Source: an uncultured Sutterella sp. (GTDB lineage: Bacteria; Pseudomonadota; Gammaproteobacteria; Burkholderiales; Burkholderiaceae_F). From it: a DNA stretch of 6,296 nucleotides. The stretch covers positions 1 through 6,296 of the forward strand of contig USIM01000053.1 in assembly GCA_900554675.1 (NCBI GenBank), written 5' to 3'. Below the pieces are notes generated by a model. That model was given only the letters and a program-made list of their open reading frames with translations. It was not told the origin of the DNA and did not search any database. The position numbers and the translations under genes are program-made. Every line of letters begins with the position of its first letter. The stretch's first letter is position 1. Shown in pieces: positions 1 to 6,093 of this stretch.

Positions 1-441
1 CAATTGTGCTTCTAAATTAGGGAACTCTCCTAAGCGCTTAGTGTAAGAACCGTTACGAATATAACTTTCTTTCTTAAAGGAGACAGGGTAGGCCTTGGCT
101 TTGGCAATCGTTAATAACACTAATGCTTTTCCATCGATTTCGAGTTCTTCAAATTCAAATTCAGCATTCTTACTTAAAAGTTGGCGCAACCATGCGCCTA
201 ATTCTTGATTACCACAGGTTTTAGAAAACTCACTAAGACGGGTCCCGATAATTTCATGAGATTTGTCATCGACTCCCCAAACCATATAAGCCGTTTCACG
301 TTCACAAAGAGCGGCGCCATTGGCTAATGCACTAATATCTTGACCAATCATGTTAGGATCAAAATTACTGTGTTTAAATTCAACCCATTGTGTTTCGTTG
401 GGAAGAGAAATTATTTCTTGTACTAAGCGAATGTTATCCAT
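1..441 (-). CDS. Schlafen AlbA_2 (AAA_4) domain putative DNA-binding/ATPase protein, N-terminal part
   Basis: An open frame runs from ATG at 441 to the left edge with no stop, giving 147 residues of a partial protein. The N-terminus fits the AlbA_2 (Schlafen/AAA_4) domain: WVEFK at residues 19-23, DISALANGAAL at 35-45, YMVWGVDD at 52-59, HEIIGT at 62-67, then near the edge PVSFKKESYIRNGSYTKRL, the usual end of this domain. Family members often continue with a RecG-like or winged-helix C-terminus of another 250-400 residues and are annotated as ATP-binding proteins, putative DNA helicases or transcriptional regulators. That part is outside the window. The start is supported by AGGA (plus positions 450-453) 8 nt upstream of the ATG. 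The gene lies 258 bp after anmK on the same strand, behind an unusual array of 11-bp repeats. The family is secure, but the cellular role is not known from what is visible; defence or regulation are guesses. Confidence 0.85.
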   Translation of the reverse strand, partial: MDNIRLVQEIISLPNETQWVEFKHSNFDPNMIGQDISALANGAALCERETAYMVWGVDDKSHEIIGTRLSEFSKTCGNQELGAWLRQLLSKNAEFEFEELEIDGKALVLLTIAKAKAYPVSFKKESYIRNGSYTKRLGEFPNLEAQL

Positions 442-483
442 GGTTCAAGTCCTAGTTTGAAAGCTATCTTGGAATCGAGTCAA

Positions 484-527
484 GCAAGTAAGAAGCAAGT
501 AAGAAGCAAGTAGAGGGCAAGTAGGTG
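484..527. repeat. 11-bp tandem repeat block A (4 units, GCAAGT core)
   Basis: GCAAGT begins at 484, 495, 506 and 517, exactly every 11 bp. The first two units are identical (GCAAGTAAGAA) and the last two diverge after the core. The block lies in the presumed 5' leader of the AlbA_2 gene, about 45 bp before its start codon. On the gene's own strand the unit reads TTCTTACTTGC. It could be a set of protein-binding iterons or an RNA element. The units are too short and lack spacers, so this is not a CRISPR array. Confidence 0.9.
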
Positions 528-592
528 TGGTCGATATAAAATCCTTTATAAACAATTACTTGTCATTTTCTTGTTTTCTTTTCTTAAATTTT

Positions 593-619
593 ATCATAAA
601 TTTAGCAAGTGAGAAGCAA
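593..619 (-). promoter_or_regulatory. Candidate promoter for the AlbA_2 gene
   Basis: Read on the minus strand, TATGAT (plus 593-598) is one mismatch from the consensus -10 box. TTGCTT (plus 614-619) lies 15 bp upstream and is formed by the junction of the first and second units of repeat block B. The spacing is short, so the match is weak. If it is correct, block B covers the -35 side and block A falls in the transcribed leader, which suits repression or cooperative binding by a repeat-binding protein. Confidence 0.3.
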
Positions 620-670
620 GTAAGAAGCAAGTGACAAGCAAGTGAAAAGCAAGTGGCAGGCAAGTAAGAA
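605..670. repeat. 11-bp tandem repeat block B (6 units, GCAAGT core)
   Basis: GCAAGT begins at 605, 616, 627, 638, 649 and 660, again with an exact 11-bp period. The consensus is close to GCAAGTRAGAA: bases 1-6 are invariant and bases 7-11 vary. The distance from the last unit of block A (517) to the first of block B (605) is 88 bp, or eight units, so both blocks share one register. The AT-rich spacer (523-604) contains ACTTGT at 558 and TCTTG at 569, which look like degenerate inverted copies. The block starts 30 bp beyond the anmK stop and probably belongs to the control region of the AlbA_2 gene. Confidence 0.9.
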
Positions 671-699
671 TGGCTAGACAAAAAGGTGGCAACGAAATG

Positions 700-1791
700 T
701 CAGTGCGCCGGATAAAGCGCCCCTAAAATACGAGGCCCTTTTGCGTGAGTGACGGCAGGAAGATTACCGGCATTTCTTACTAAGAAACAGTGAGCCAACC
801 AAGCAAAAGCCATGGACTCCACATGCATGGGATGCACACCCAAGACTTCCGTTGTTTTGACGTTAAACCCTGCTTCTTCTAGGTCACTGAGAATGAGGGG
901 ATTAAAAGCCCCGCCCCCACAGATAAAGAGGTTTTTGATATTGGGTGACGATTGAGCAATCGCTTCACCAATGCCCATCGTTGTGAGTTTAACGAGCGTA
1001 CGTTCAACGTCTTCAGGTGCTAAACCATCAATTGCAGGATAACGTTTTCTTATCCACTCTAAATGGAAATACTCGCGGCCCGTGCTTTTGGGCGGTTGGC
1101 GGGTGAAATAGGGATCGGTAAAAAGAGCGTCTAAAAGCGCCTGATTAATTTTACCCGTTGCAGCCCACGCTCCATCCCGATCAAAAGGCATCCCTTTGTG
1201 TTGCATGCACCACGTATCTAAAAGCGTATTGCCTGGGCCACAGTCAAAACCCGTGATGGCCTCGTCAGTTAAAAAGCTCACATTGGCAATGCCACCGATG
1301 TTAACAATGGCGCGCGGAGTGTCTCCTGCAAAAATCGCTTGATGAAAAGCGGGTACCAGAGGGGCGCCTTCGCCGCCTGCTGCCATATCACGAGAGCGAA
1401 AGTCCGCGATGACGTCGATTCCCGTGAGTTCTGCCACCAAAGCAGGGTTATTGAGTTGAACGGTGAAATGCTCTTGCGGACAATGACGAATCGTTTGGCC
1501 GTGAACACCAATGGCATCAATATCGTTTGAAGTGAGTTGAAGCGTCTTCAAAAGCTTTTGCGTGACTTCGGCATAGACATGTGCCAATCGAATCCCTGTC
1601 GCTCCCATTCGTTCGATTTCATTTTCGCCGGGCTTTAAAAGGGCTTCGAGGTCTTTTTTTAAAGAAGCGTCAAAGGCAAGATTGCTGTGACCCAAGAATT
1701 GGATTTTGTCATCTTCAAATGCGCAAGCCACGGCATCGGCACCATCAAGGCTTGTGCCTGACATGATGCCGATACAAATCTTGGAACTCAT
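700..1791 (-). CDS. anmK: Anhydro-N-acetylmuramic acid kinase
   Basis: This cytosolic enzyme of murein recycling uses ATP and water to open the 1,6-anhydro ring of anhydro-MurNAc and phosphorylate it, giving MurNAc-6-phosphate. The product is 363 residues, matching the usual length of about 370. The N-terminal nucleotide motif GIMSGTSLDG is at residues 8-17. VIADFRSRD (127-135), GGEGAPLVP (139-147), NIGGIANV (164-171), GFDCGPGNTLLDTW (181-194) and CGGGAFNP (291-298) follow in the expected order. Asp183 in GFDCGPGN corresponds to the catalytic base known in characterised AnmK enzymes. The gene starts 4 nt after the stop of the M23 peptidase gene. No strong Shine-Dalgarno sequence is visible before its ATG, so translational coupling to the upstream gene is likely. 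I see no clear hairpin terminator between its stop and the repeat array at 605-670. The gene looks intact. Confidence 0.97.
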   Translation of the reverse strand: MSSKICIGIMSGTSLDGADAVACAFEDDKIQFLGHSNLAFDASLKKDLEALLKPGENEIERMGATGIRLAHVYAEVTQKLLKTLQLTSNDIDAIGVHGQTIRHCPQEHFTVQLNNPALVAELTGIDVIADFRSRDMAAGGEGAPLVPAFHQAIFAGDTPRAIVNIGGIANVSFLTDEAITGFDCGPGNTLLDTWCMQHKGMPFDRDGAWAATGKINQALLDALFTDPYFTRQPPKSTGREYFHLEWIRKRYPAIDGLAPEDVERTLVKLTTMGIGEAIAQSSPNIKNLFICGGGAFNPLILSDLEEAGFNVKTTEVLGVHPMHVESMAFAWLAHCFLVRNAGNLPAVTHAKGPRILGALYPAH

Positions 1792-1795
1792 GGCG

Positions 1796-3271
1796 CTATT
1801 GAGCCTTGGTGGGAGCCTTCGAAGGCGTGTTTTCTGTTGTGATCACAACGCTGGCCTTCGGTTGAGGCTTAACCGATTGAATTCGGTTGATTAACGATAA
1901 ACGCGTCGTGAGCGGTCGAGCTTGCGCTAAGAGATCGTAGAGCTCTTCGTTCGTTAAACGGTCTTTGTCCGGGAACTTCACCTTTAACGGGTTAATCTGA
2001 CGATCGTTCATGCGAAGTTCATAGTGCAAGTGAGGGCCGGTTGCTAACCCTGTCGAACCGACATAACCAATCACATCACCTTTTTTCACTTTTTTGCCAA
2101 CGACCATGCCATCGGCAATCTTGGACATGTGAGCATAAAGCGATGTGCGATCACTGTCGTGCGTGATGATCAAGTAGTGACCGTAACCGTCGTGGTCAAA
2201 GCGACGACGCGTGATTTCACCGTCAGCGGCAGCGTAAATCTTATTGCCCTTGGCAGCACCGAAGTCAGTACCCAAGTGCGGACGCAAAATACCGGTCACC
2301 GGGTGGCGACGCATCGGCATAAAGCTTGACGTTACACGAGCGCCATCAACCGGCACACGAATAAAGGCCATTTGTGTCGTTTCGCCGTCAAGACCATAGA
2401 AACCACCATCTTGTGTGCCGTCATCGGCCCAGAAGGTTTCCATCGTTTGGCCTTGATGGGTAAGTGCTAAAGCAAGAATCTTGCCATTGCGCACAAAGTC
2501 ACCATCCATGAACTTGCGCTCGTAAATCAAGCGGAATTCGTCACCGTTACCCAATTGGAAACCGGCCTTAAATTTGCGTTCAAACGCTTGCATGATTTGA
2601 GCGGTGACGTTTTCAGGTAAACCTGCTTCAGTAGCCGCATCCCAAAGGGTGGTTTTTACAACGCCACCGGCCATGGTTTGACGCGTTTCGTAGGCAAAGG
2701 TATTGGAATTAATGACAAACTTTCCGCCGTGTTGTGCGATGGAGACAACATTGTCCTTTTGATCACGTTGGCGAGCTTCTAGGAAAATCTTCATCGATTG
2801 AAGTTTTTTATCCTGAGAAACTTTAGCCTGAACGTAGACACCTTCACGGGGGTTTGATAAGGCAGAGGCTTGAGGTTGTTGACGAACAAACCGTAAAGCT
2901 TCTTTGTCATCGATATCTAAGCGCGAGAAAATGGAACCCAACGTATCGTTACGACGAATGACGGTCGTGTGCGTAGCAAAAGCACGGGTGGTCGTCACCT
3001 GCGTGATACGATCGGCAATGGCAGGCATCGGAATCGTTGTTTCGATGGTGCGCTGAGACGCACGTGCCAAATATTCTTCATCATCGGGGCCTAATGTGTA
3101 AGCGGCAATCCCGACAGAAATAGGTAAAACCGTAAAGAGGCCACCCAAGGCTGCACGGCGATAGGGGCTGCGAATAACCGCCAGCCACGTCTGTGCCATG
3201 GCTCGAAGGGTAGCAAAAACCCCTAAACCAATCGTGCGAAGATTCTTAGCTAAGACACTTGGAGCAGACAT
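1796..3271 (-). CDS. Membrane-anchored M23 family murein endopeptidase (LytM/MepM-like)
   Basis: Numbering is from the ATG at 3271 (491 residues). A single membrane segment or signal anchor lies at about residues 37-60 (AALGGLFTVLPISVGIAAYTLG) after a basic stretch, so the body should be periplasmic. An OapA/LysM-like segment follows at about 101-140 (TTVIRRNDTLGSIFSRL), then a linker, then the M23 domain at about 310-435. The zinc ligands are visible as H332 and D336 (HLGTD) and H416 (HLHYE), with H381 (YAHM) and H414 as the other active-site histidines. Such enzymes cut peptide cross-links in peptidoglycan. The gene is followed 4 nt later by anmK, so cutting and recycling of the wall are probably co-expressed. 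The start is uncertain. The frame stays open upstream to a GTG at 3364, which would add 31 serine/threonine-rich residues, and neither site has a strong ribosome binding site. I prefer 3271 because the extra stretch looks non-coding and contains a perfect hairpin. Confidence 0.9.
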   Translation of the reverse strand: MSAPSVLAKNLRTIGLGVFATLRAMAQTWLAVIRSPYRRAALGGLFTVLPISVGIAAYTLGPDDEEYLARASQRTIETTIPMPAIADRITQVTTTRAFATHTTVIRRNDTLGSIFSRLDIDDKEALRFVRQQPQASALSNPREGVYVQAKVSQDKKLQSMKIFLEARQRDQKDNVVSIAQHGGKFVINSNTFAYETRQTMAGGVVKTTLWDAATEAGLPENVTAQIMQAFERKFKAGFQLGNGDEFRLIYERKFMDGDFVRNGKILALALTHQGQTMETFWADDGTQDGGFYGLDGETTQMAFIRVPVDGARVTSSFMPMRRHPVTGILRPHLGTDFGAAKGNKIYAAADGEITRRRFDHDGYGHYLIITHDSDRTSLYAHMSKIADGMVVGKKVKKGDVIGYVGSTGLATGPHLHYELRMNDRQINPLKVKFPDKDRLTNEELYDLLAQARPLTTRLSLINRIQSVKPQPKASVVITTENTPSKAPTKAQ

Positions 3272-3328
3272 TGACAGCTTGGATAGACTACAATAAGTCG
3301 TTACGGTAAAAGAAGATGAGGTACTTTC

Positions 3329-3355
3329 TCTGCCGCTTGATGTCGGAGCGGCAGA
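3329..3355. other. Perfect 9-bp inverted repeat in the divergent peptidase/tyrS intergenic region
   Basis: TCTGCCGCT (3329-3337) and AGCGGCAGA (3347-3355) are exact reverse complements around a 9-nt loop. No run of T follows on either strand, so it is not a standard terminator. It lies between the divergent M23 peptidase and tyrS genes, 58 bp before the preferred peptidase start and 78 bp before tyrS. It could be a leader hairpin for the peptidase transcript or an operator. It is within the coding frame only if the peptidase starts at the GTG at 3364. Confidence 0.6.
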
Positions 3356-3424
3356 AGGATACACCTTGTTATCTCTTAAGCTTTTATCTTTTTTATGGCT
3401 TTGATTTTTTTGTAAAAGTTTTTC

Positions 3425-3428
3425 GAGG
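3425..3428 (+). promoter_or_regulatory. Ribosome binding site deciding the tyrS start
   Basis: GAGG lies 5 nt before ATG at 3434 but only 2 nt before the in-frame GTG at 3431. The spacing favours ATG 3434 as the start. I could not choose a convincing -35/-10 pair in the T-rich stretch just upstream (3380-3420). Confidence 0.6.
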
Positions 3429-3433
3429 TTGTG

Positions 3434-4672
3434 ATGAGCGAATCTGAAAAGAAATTTCCTGTGACCCCTGAGGTGAAGGAAGCGTTGGCAACGATCAAGC
3501 GTGGCGTTGATACGTTATTGGTCGAAAGCGATTTTGAACAAAAGCTTGCCCGCTCCATGGCCACGGGCGTGCCGTTGCGCTGCAAGTTGGGCTTAGACCC
3601 TACGGCACCGGACATCCACATCGGTCACACGGTGGTGTTAAACAAGTTGCGTCAATTGCAAGATTTGGGCCACACGGTCATTTTCTTGATCGGTGACTTT
3701 ACGGCTGCCATCGGCGACCCCTCCGGTCGTAACGTGACGCGCCCGCCCTTGTCCCGTGAGCAAATTGAAATTAACGCCAAGACCTATTTGGATCAAGCCA
3801 GTTTGATTTTGGACCGCGAGAAGACCGAAATTCGTTACAACTCCGAATGGTCTGACAAGATGTCGGCAACGGACATGATCCGTTTAGCATCTCGTTACAC
3901 TTTGGCTCGTTTGCTTGAGCGTGATGACTTCGCTAAGCGTTACGCAGAAAACGCTCCGATTGCCATGCACGAACTTCTCTATCCCTTGATGCAAGGCTAC
4001 GATAGTGTTGCCTTGAAGGCCGATTTGGAATTGGGTGGCTCTGACCAACGCTTTAACCTTTTGGTCGGTCGTGAATTGCAACGTCAATACGATCAAGAAG
4101 CCCAATGCATTTTGACGATGCCCTTGTTGGTGGGCTTAGATGGCGTCAATAAGATGAGTAAGTCTAAGCACAACTACATCGGTATCACGGACGCTCCGAA
4201 CGATATGTTCGGTAAGGTGATGTCCGTGTCCGACTCCTTGATGTGGGACTGGTACGACTTGTTGAGCCTTCGCAGTAACGCTGAACTCACGCAATTGAAG
4301 AAGGAATGCAGCGAAGGCCGCAATCCGCGTGATGCCAAGGTGATGTTGGCTAAGGAAATCGTGACGCGCTTCCATGATGTTGCAGCTGCTGACGCCGCCG
4401 AAGTCGAATTTAACAATCGCTTCCGTGGTGGTGAAATGCCTTCTGACATTGAAGAAGTGACGGTAGCTTCTGATGGCGGTGAAATCGGTATCGGCAAATT
4501 GATTAAAGAAGCCGGTCTTTGCCCGTCTGTGAGTGAAGCTAACCGTAACATTGATCAAAAGGCTGTTCGTATTGATGGTGAACGCATTGATGATCGCGGT
4601 TTGAAGTTGGCTACCGGCACCTACGTTTTGCAAGTGGGCAAGCGTAAGTGGGCTAAGGTGACGGTTCGCTAA
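3434..4672 (+). CDS. tyrS: Tyrosyl-tRNA synthetase
   Basis: This cytosolic class I synthetase charges tRNA-Tyr with L-tyrosine using ATP. The product is 412 residues, in the usual range of the long bacterial form. The substrate-binding stretch [15 protein letters not shown] contains the HIGH signature at residues 62-65. [15 protein letters not shown] follows at about 85-99, YPLMQGYDS at 183-191 and GGSDQRFN at 201-208. The KMSKS loop is intact at 240-244 ([13 protein letters not shown]). An S4-type RNA-binding domain forms the C-terminus, from about residue 350 ([33 protein letters not shown]), ending in [10 protein letters not shown]. All catalytic motifs are present. Leucine is mostly TTG, and codon use appears uniform through the gene. 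A strong intrinsic terminator follows 21 bp after the stop, ahead of dtd. The gene is divergent to the M23 peptidase-anmK pair. Confidence 0.98.
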   Translation: MSESEKKFPVTPEVKEALATIKRGVDTLLVESDFEQKLARSMATGVPLRCKLGLDPTAPDIHIGHTVVLNKLRQLQDLGHTVIFLIGDFTAAIGDPSGRNVTRPPLSREQIEINAKTYLDQASLILDREKTEIRYNSEWSDKMSATDMIRLASRYTLARLLERDDFAKRYAENAPIAMHELLYPLMQGYDSVALKADLELGGSDQRFNLLVGRELQRQYDQEAQCILTMPLLVGLDGVNKMSKSKHNYIGITDAPNDMFGKVMSVSDSLMWDWYDLLSLRSNAELTQLKKECSEGRNPRDAKVMLAKEIVTRFHDVAAADAAEVEFNNRFRGGEMPSDIEEVTVASDGGEIGIGKLIKEAGLCPSVSEANRNIDQKAVRIDGERIDDRGLKLATGTYVLQVGKRKWAKVTVR

Positions 4673-4693
4673 TTTTTCTCGAACCTTAAAAAG

Positions 4694-4738
4694 AAAAGCC
4701 AAGACGGTTGCCTGAAGTTGCTGCCTCTTGGCTTTTTT
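4694..4738 (+). terminator. Intrinsic terminator after tyrS
   Basis: AAAAGCCAAGA (4694-4704) pairs perfectly with TCTTGGCTTTT (4726-4736), an 11-bp stem with a 21-nt loop. A run of six T (4733-4738) ends the element on the plus strand. The ribosome binding site of dtd begins only 7 bp later, so dtd must be reached by read-through or by a promoter I do not see. Confidence 0.9.
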
Positions 4739-4755
4739 CGTAAAAGGACGTTTAA

Positions 4756-5193
4756 ATGATTGGATTATTGCAACGCGTAAGCGAAGCCCGAGTGACGGTG
4801 GATGGGAAGGTCATTGGCGAAGTCAGTAAAGGCCTTTTGGTTTTGGTCTGCGCACAACGCGAAGATACGGAAGAAAATGCAGAGAAACTTGCTAAGAAAA
4901 TTTTGGCGTATCGCATTTTTGAAGACGAAAACGGCAAAATGAATAAGAGCATCTCTGATGTCGGTGGTGAACTCTTGGTGGTTTCACAATTTACGTTAGC
5001 GGCTGACACTTCCCGTGGTTTGCGTCCGAGTTTTACGCCAGCGGCCGCCCCCGATGTGGGAGAGCGCTTGTATGAACATTTTGTGAGCGCTGTCCGTCAG
5101 TCGCCCTTGAAGGTTGAGACGGGAGAATTTGGTGCTCACATGCAAGTGGGGCTTGTCAATGATGGGCCGGTAACGATTTGGTTGGAAGTTTAG
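4756..5193 (+). CDS. dtd: D-aminoacyl-tRNA deacylase
   Basis: Dtd hydrolyses D-amino acids such as D-Tyr (and glycine mischarged on tRNA-Ala) from tRNA, keeping them out of protein synthesis. The product is 145 residues, the standard length, and begins with the typical [17 protein letters not shown]. Both active-site signatures are present: SQFTLAAD at residues 77-84 and the cross-subunit Gly-Pro motif in [11 protein letters not shown] at 135-145. Family members act as cytosolic homodimers. The start at 4756 is fixed by AGGA (4745-4748) with a 7-nt gap. Placing dtd directly after tyrS makes functional sense, because TyrRS can charge D-Tyr. However, a terminator separates the two. Its stop codon TAG forms part of the ribosome binding site of the next gene, so dtd and the YbhB-like gene are almost certainly cotranscribed. 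Confidence 0.97.
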   Translation: MIGLLQRVSEARVTVDGKVIGEVSKGLLVLVCAQREDTEENAEKLAKKILAYRIFEDENGKMNKSISDVGGELLVVSQFTLAADTSRGLRPSFTPAAAPDVGERLYEHFVSAVRQSPLKVETGEFGAHMQVGLVNDGPVTIWLEV

Positions 5194-5196
5194 GAG
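5191..5196 (+). promoter_or_regulatory. Ribosome binding site overlapping the dtd stop codon
   Basis: TAGGAG holds both the dtd stop codon (TAG, 5191-5193) and a strong Shine-Dalgarno sequence (AGGAG, 5192-5196), 6 nt before the ATG at 5203. This arrangement suggests termination-reinitiation coupling between dtd and the YbhB-like gene. Confidence 0.8.
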
Positions 5197-5202
5197 ATCG
5201 TT

Positions 5203-5802
5203 ATGAAGTTAATGAGTCATGATTTTGAACACGGTCAGTGGATTCCGCCGGAATGCGCTTATGGTCGTTTAGTCAACGGTCAATTTGCGCTTTCTGAAAA
5301 TTTAAATCCGCATCTTGTTTGGACGAATTTGCCCGAAGGGACAAAATCCTTGGTGATTGCCTGCGTGGATCCGGATGTGCCGACTAACCGTGAGGCTTTA
5401 AATGAAATGGGCGAAATCCCCGAAGATCAACCGCGTCGCGACTTTGTGCATTGGTTGGTTTGGGATGTGAGCCCAGAAGTCACCGAACTTCAAAAGGGTG
5501 AAGCCAGCGTGGGGGATGAGACAACGGGTAAAACCTTTGCAAAATCCATCGGTATCGAAGCGCTAAATGATTACACGCGCAACGGTGAAATTCATCGTGG
5601 CTATGATGGTCCTTGTCCGCCGGGATTTGACGCACGTCTGCACGGCTATGAGTTTGCGGTTTATGCGCTTGATGTGGAAAGTCTTGGTTTGCCCGATACG
5701 GCGCGTTGGGAAGATGTACGTGCAACGATGGCCTCTCACATCTTAGGCATGGCCCTTTTGCAAGGGATTTACAGTTTAAATCCGCGTTTACAAGAGCATT
5801 GA
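5203..5802 (+). CDS. YbhB/YbcL family PEBP (Raf kinase inhibitor-like) protein
   Basis: The 199-residue product has the phosphatidylethanolamine-binding-protein fold signatures in order: NLNPHLVW (33-40), DPDVPT (56-61), RRDFVHWLVWDV (78-89), GYDGPCPP (133-140), HGYEFAVYALDV (147-158) and a C-terminal helix ending GIYSLNPRL. It is longer than E. coli YbhB (about 158 residues). The extra segment around 62-78 and the SLNPRL ending resemble a longer proteobacterial subfamily, so the length is not abnormal. No signal peptide is visible, which suggests a cytosolic location. The biochemical role of bacterial YbhB proteins is poorly defined; the fold has an anion-binding pocket, and the name does not mean that a Raf-type kinase exists here. 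The gene is translationally linked to dtd and closed by a terminator at 5855-5890. Confidence 0.93.
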   Translation: MKLMSHDFEHGQWIPPECAYGRLVNGQFALSENLNPHLVWTNLPEGTKSLVIACVDPDVPTNREALNEMGEIPEDQPRRDFVHWLVWDVSPEVTELQKGEASVGDETTGKTFAKSIGIEALNDYTRNGEIHRGYDGPCPPGFDARLHGYEFAVYALDVESLGLPDTARWEDVRATMASHILGMALLQGIYSLNPRLQEH

Positions 5803-5854
5803 TTCTGGTTTGATGATTAGAGAAAATCAGTCATTGAACACAAAGCTCGAATAT

Positions 5855-5890
5855 GCCTCTCTCAGAGTTATTCTGCGGGAGGCTTTTTTT
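5855..5890 (+). terminator. Intrinsic terminator after the YbhB-like gene
   Basis: GCCTC (5855-5859) pairs with GAGGC (5879-5883). The top of the hairpin holds a second small stem, CAGA/TCTG, around the loop GTTAT. Seven T (5884-5890) follow directly. It ends the tyrS-dtd-ybhB direction and insulates the downstream accessory gene. Confidence 0.85.
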
Positions 5891-5924
5891 GGCGTAATAC
5901 GATTTAAATACCTAATCTGTTATA

Positions 5925-5948
5925 TAAAAATGCGTATTTACGCAAAAA
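5925..5948. repeat. 24-bp direct repeat copy 1, containing 14-bp palindrome (candidate operator)
   Basis: The repeat is TAAAAA, then TGCGTATTTACGCA (5931-5944), then AAAA. The central 14 bp are two 6-bp arms, TGCGTA and TACGCA, that are exact reverse complements around TT. This is the form expected of a dimeric repressor site. It lies just upstream of the -10-like box at 5965, where it would overlap the -35 region. Confidence 0.85.
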
Positions 5949-5964
5949 AATACGTAAATAAGGA

Positions 5965-5970
5965 TATACT
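5965..5970 (+). promoter_or_regulatory. Candidate -10 box for the AAA_14 ATPase gene
   Basis: TATACT is one mismatch from the consensus -10. No good -35 box lies 16-18 bp upstream; that place is taken by the A-rich right edge of repeat copy 1. If the box is used, transcription would start near 5977, giving a leader of about 117 nt before the ATPase ATG, and repeat copy 2 would lie just downstream of the start site. Such a promoter would be weak or need an activator. Confidence 0.4.
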
Positions 5971-5998
5971 AGAGCTGAAGATAAGATGTCTTGTAACG

Positions 5999-6022
5999 TA
6001 AAAATGCGTATTTACGCAAAAA
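5999..6022. repeat. 24-bp direct repeat copy 2, containing 14-bp palindrome (candidate operator)
   Basis: This is identical to copy 1 over 24 bp, with the palindrome at 6005-6018. The two palindromes are 74 bp apart, about seven helical turns, so a protein bound at each would face the same side of the DNA. Extra CGTA/TACG half-sites flank both copies at 5893-5901, 5951-5956, 5997-6000 and 6028-6031. Confidence 0.85.
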
Positions 6023-6048
6023 TATGACGTAAAAAAGAATAATGGAGG

Positions 6049-6087
6049 CGGTACATGGGTCTTTGAGTAGGAAGGACTTTTGTACCG
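6049..6087 (+). other. Inverted repeat in the ATPase leader
   Basis: CGGTACA (6049-6055) and TGTACCG (6081-6087) are perfect reverse complements separated by 25 nt. In the RNA they would enclose the mini-ORF body and the purine-rich AGGAAGGA (6069-6076), with the ATPase start 6 nt after the stem. It could affect translation of the ATPase. A 7-bp stem with a 25-nt loop is modest, so this is only a candidate. Confidence 0.4.
6055..6066 (+). CDS. Three-codon mini-ORF (Met-Gly-Leu-stop) with strong ribosome binding site
   Basis: GGAGG (6044-6048) lies 6 nt before ATG at 6055, the best Shine-Dalgarno arrangement in this region. The frame reads ATG GGT CTT TGA. It is in the same frame as the ATPase, and after the TGA there are nine sense codons before the ATPase ATG. 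It may be a regulatory mini-ORF, the true start of the ATPase gene interrupted by a nonsense change, or chance. No peptide function is claimed. Confidence 0.3.
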   Translation: MGL

Positions 6088-6093
6088 AAACAC

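Noticed and set aside
484..670. CRISPR array
   Set aside because: The units are 11 bp and directly abutting, with no spacer of 25-40 bp and no cas genes nearby.
670..723. Short plus-strand ORF beginning at ATG 670 just after the repeats
   Set aside because: It has only 17 codons, overlaps the anmK 3' end, has no ribosome binding site apart from repeat sequence, and matches no known peptide.
3272..3430. T-box or other riboswitch before tyrS
   Set aside because: The leader is short, has no T-box consensus or antiterminator pair, and the only hairpin lacks a T-run.
4136..4702. 188-codon open frame on the minus strand opposite tyrS
   Set aside because: It is antisense to a fully conserved synthetase and covers the KMSKS loop and S4 domain. 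The translation shows no recognisable domain and it would start inside the terminator.
5810..6001. 63-codon plus-strand frame after the YbhB-like gene
   Set aside because: It runs through the intrinsic terminator and the operator-like repeats, and its translation is lysine- and isoleucine-rich noise without a family.
6064..6066. TGA as a selenocysteine codon joining the mini-ORF to the ATPase
   Set aside because: No selenocysteine insertion hairpin directly after the TGA is evident, and the ATPase family is not known for a selenocysteine near its N-terminus.
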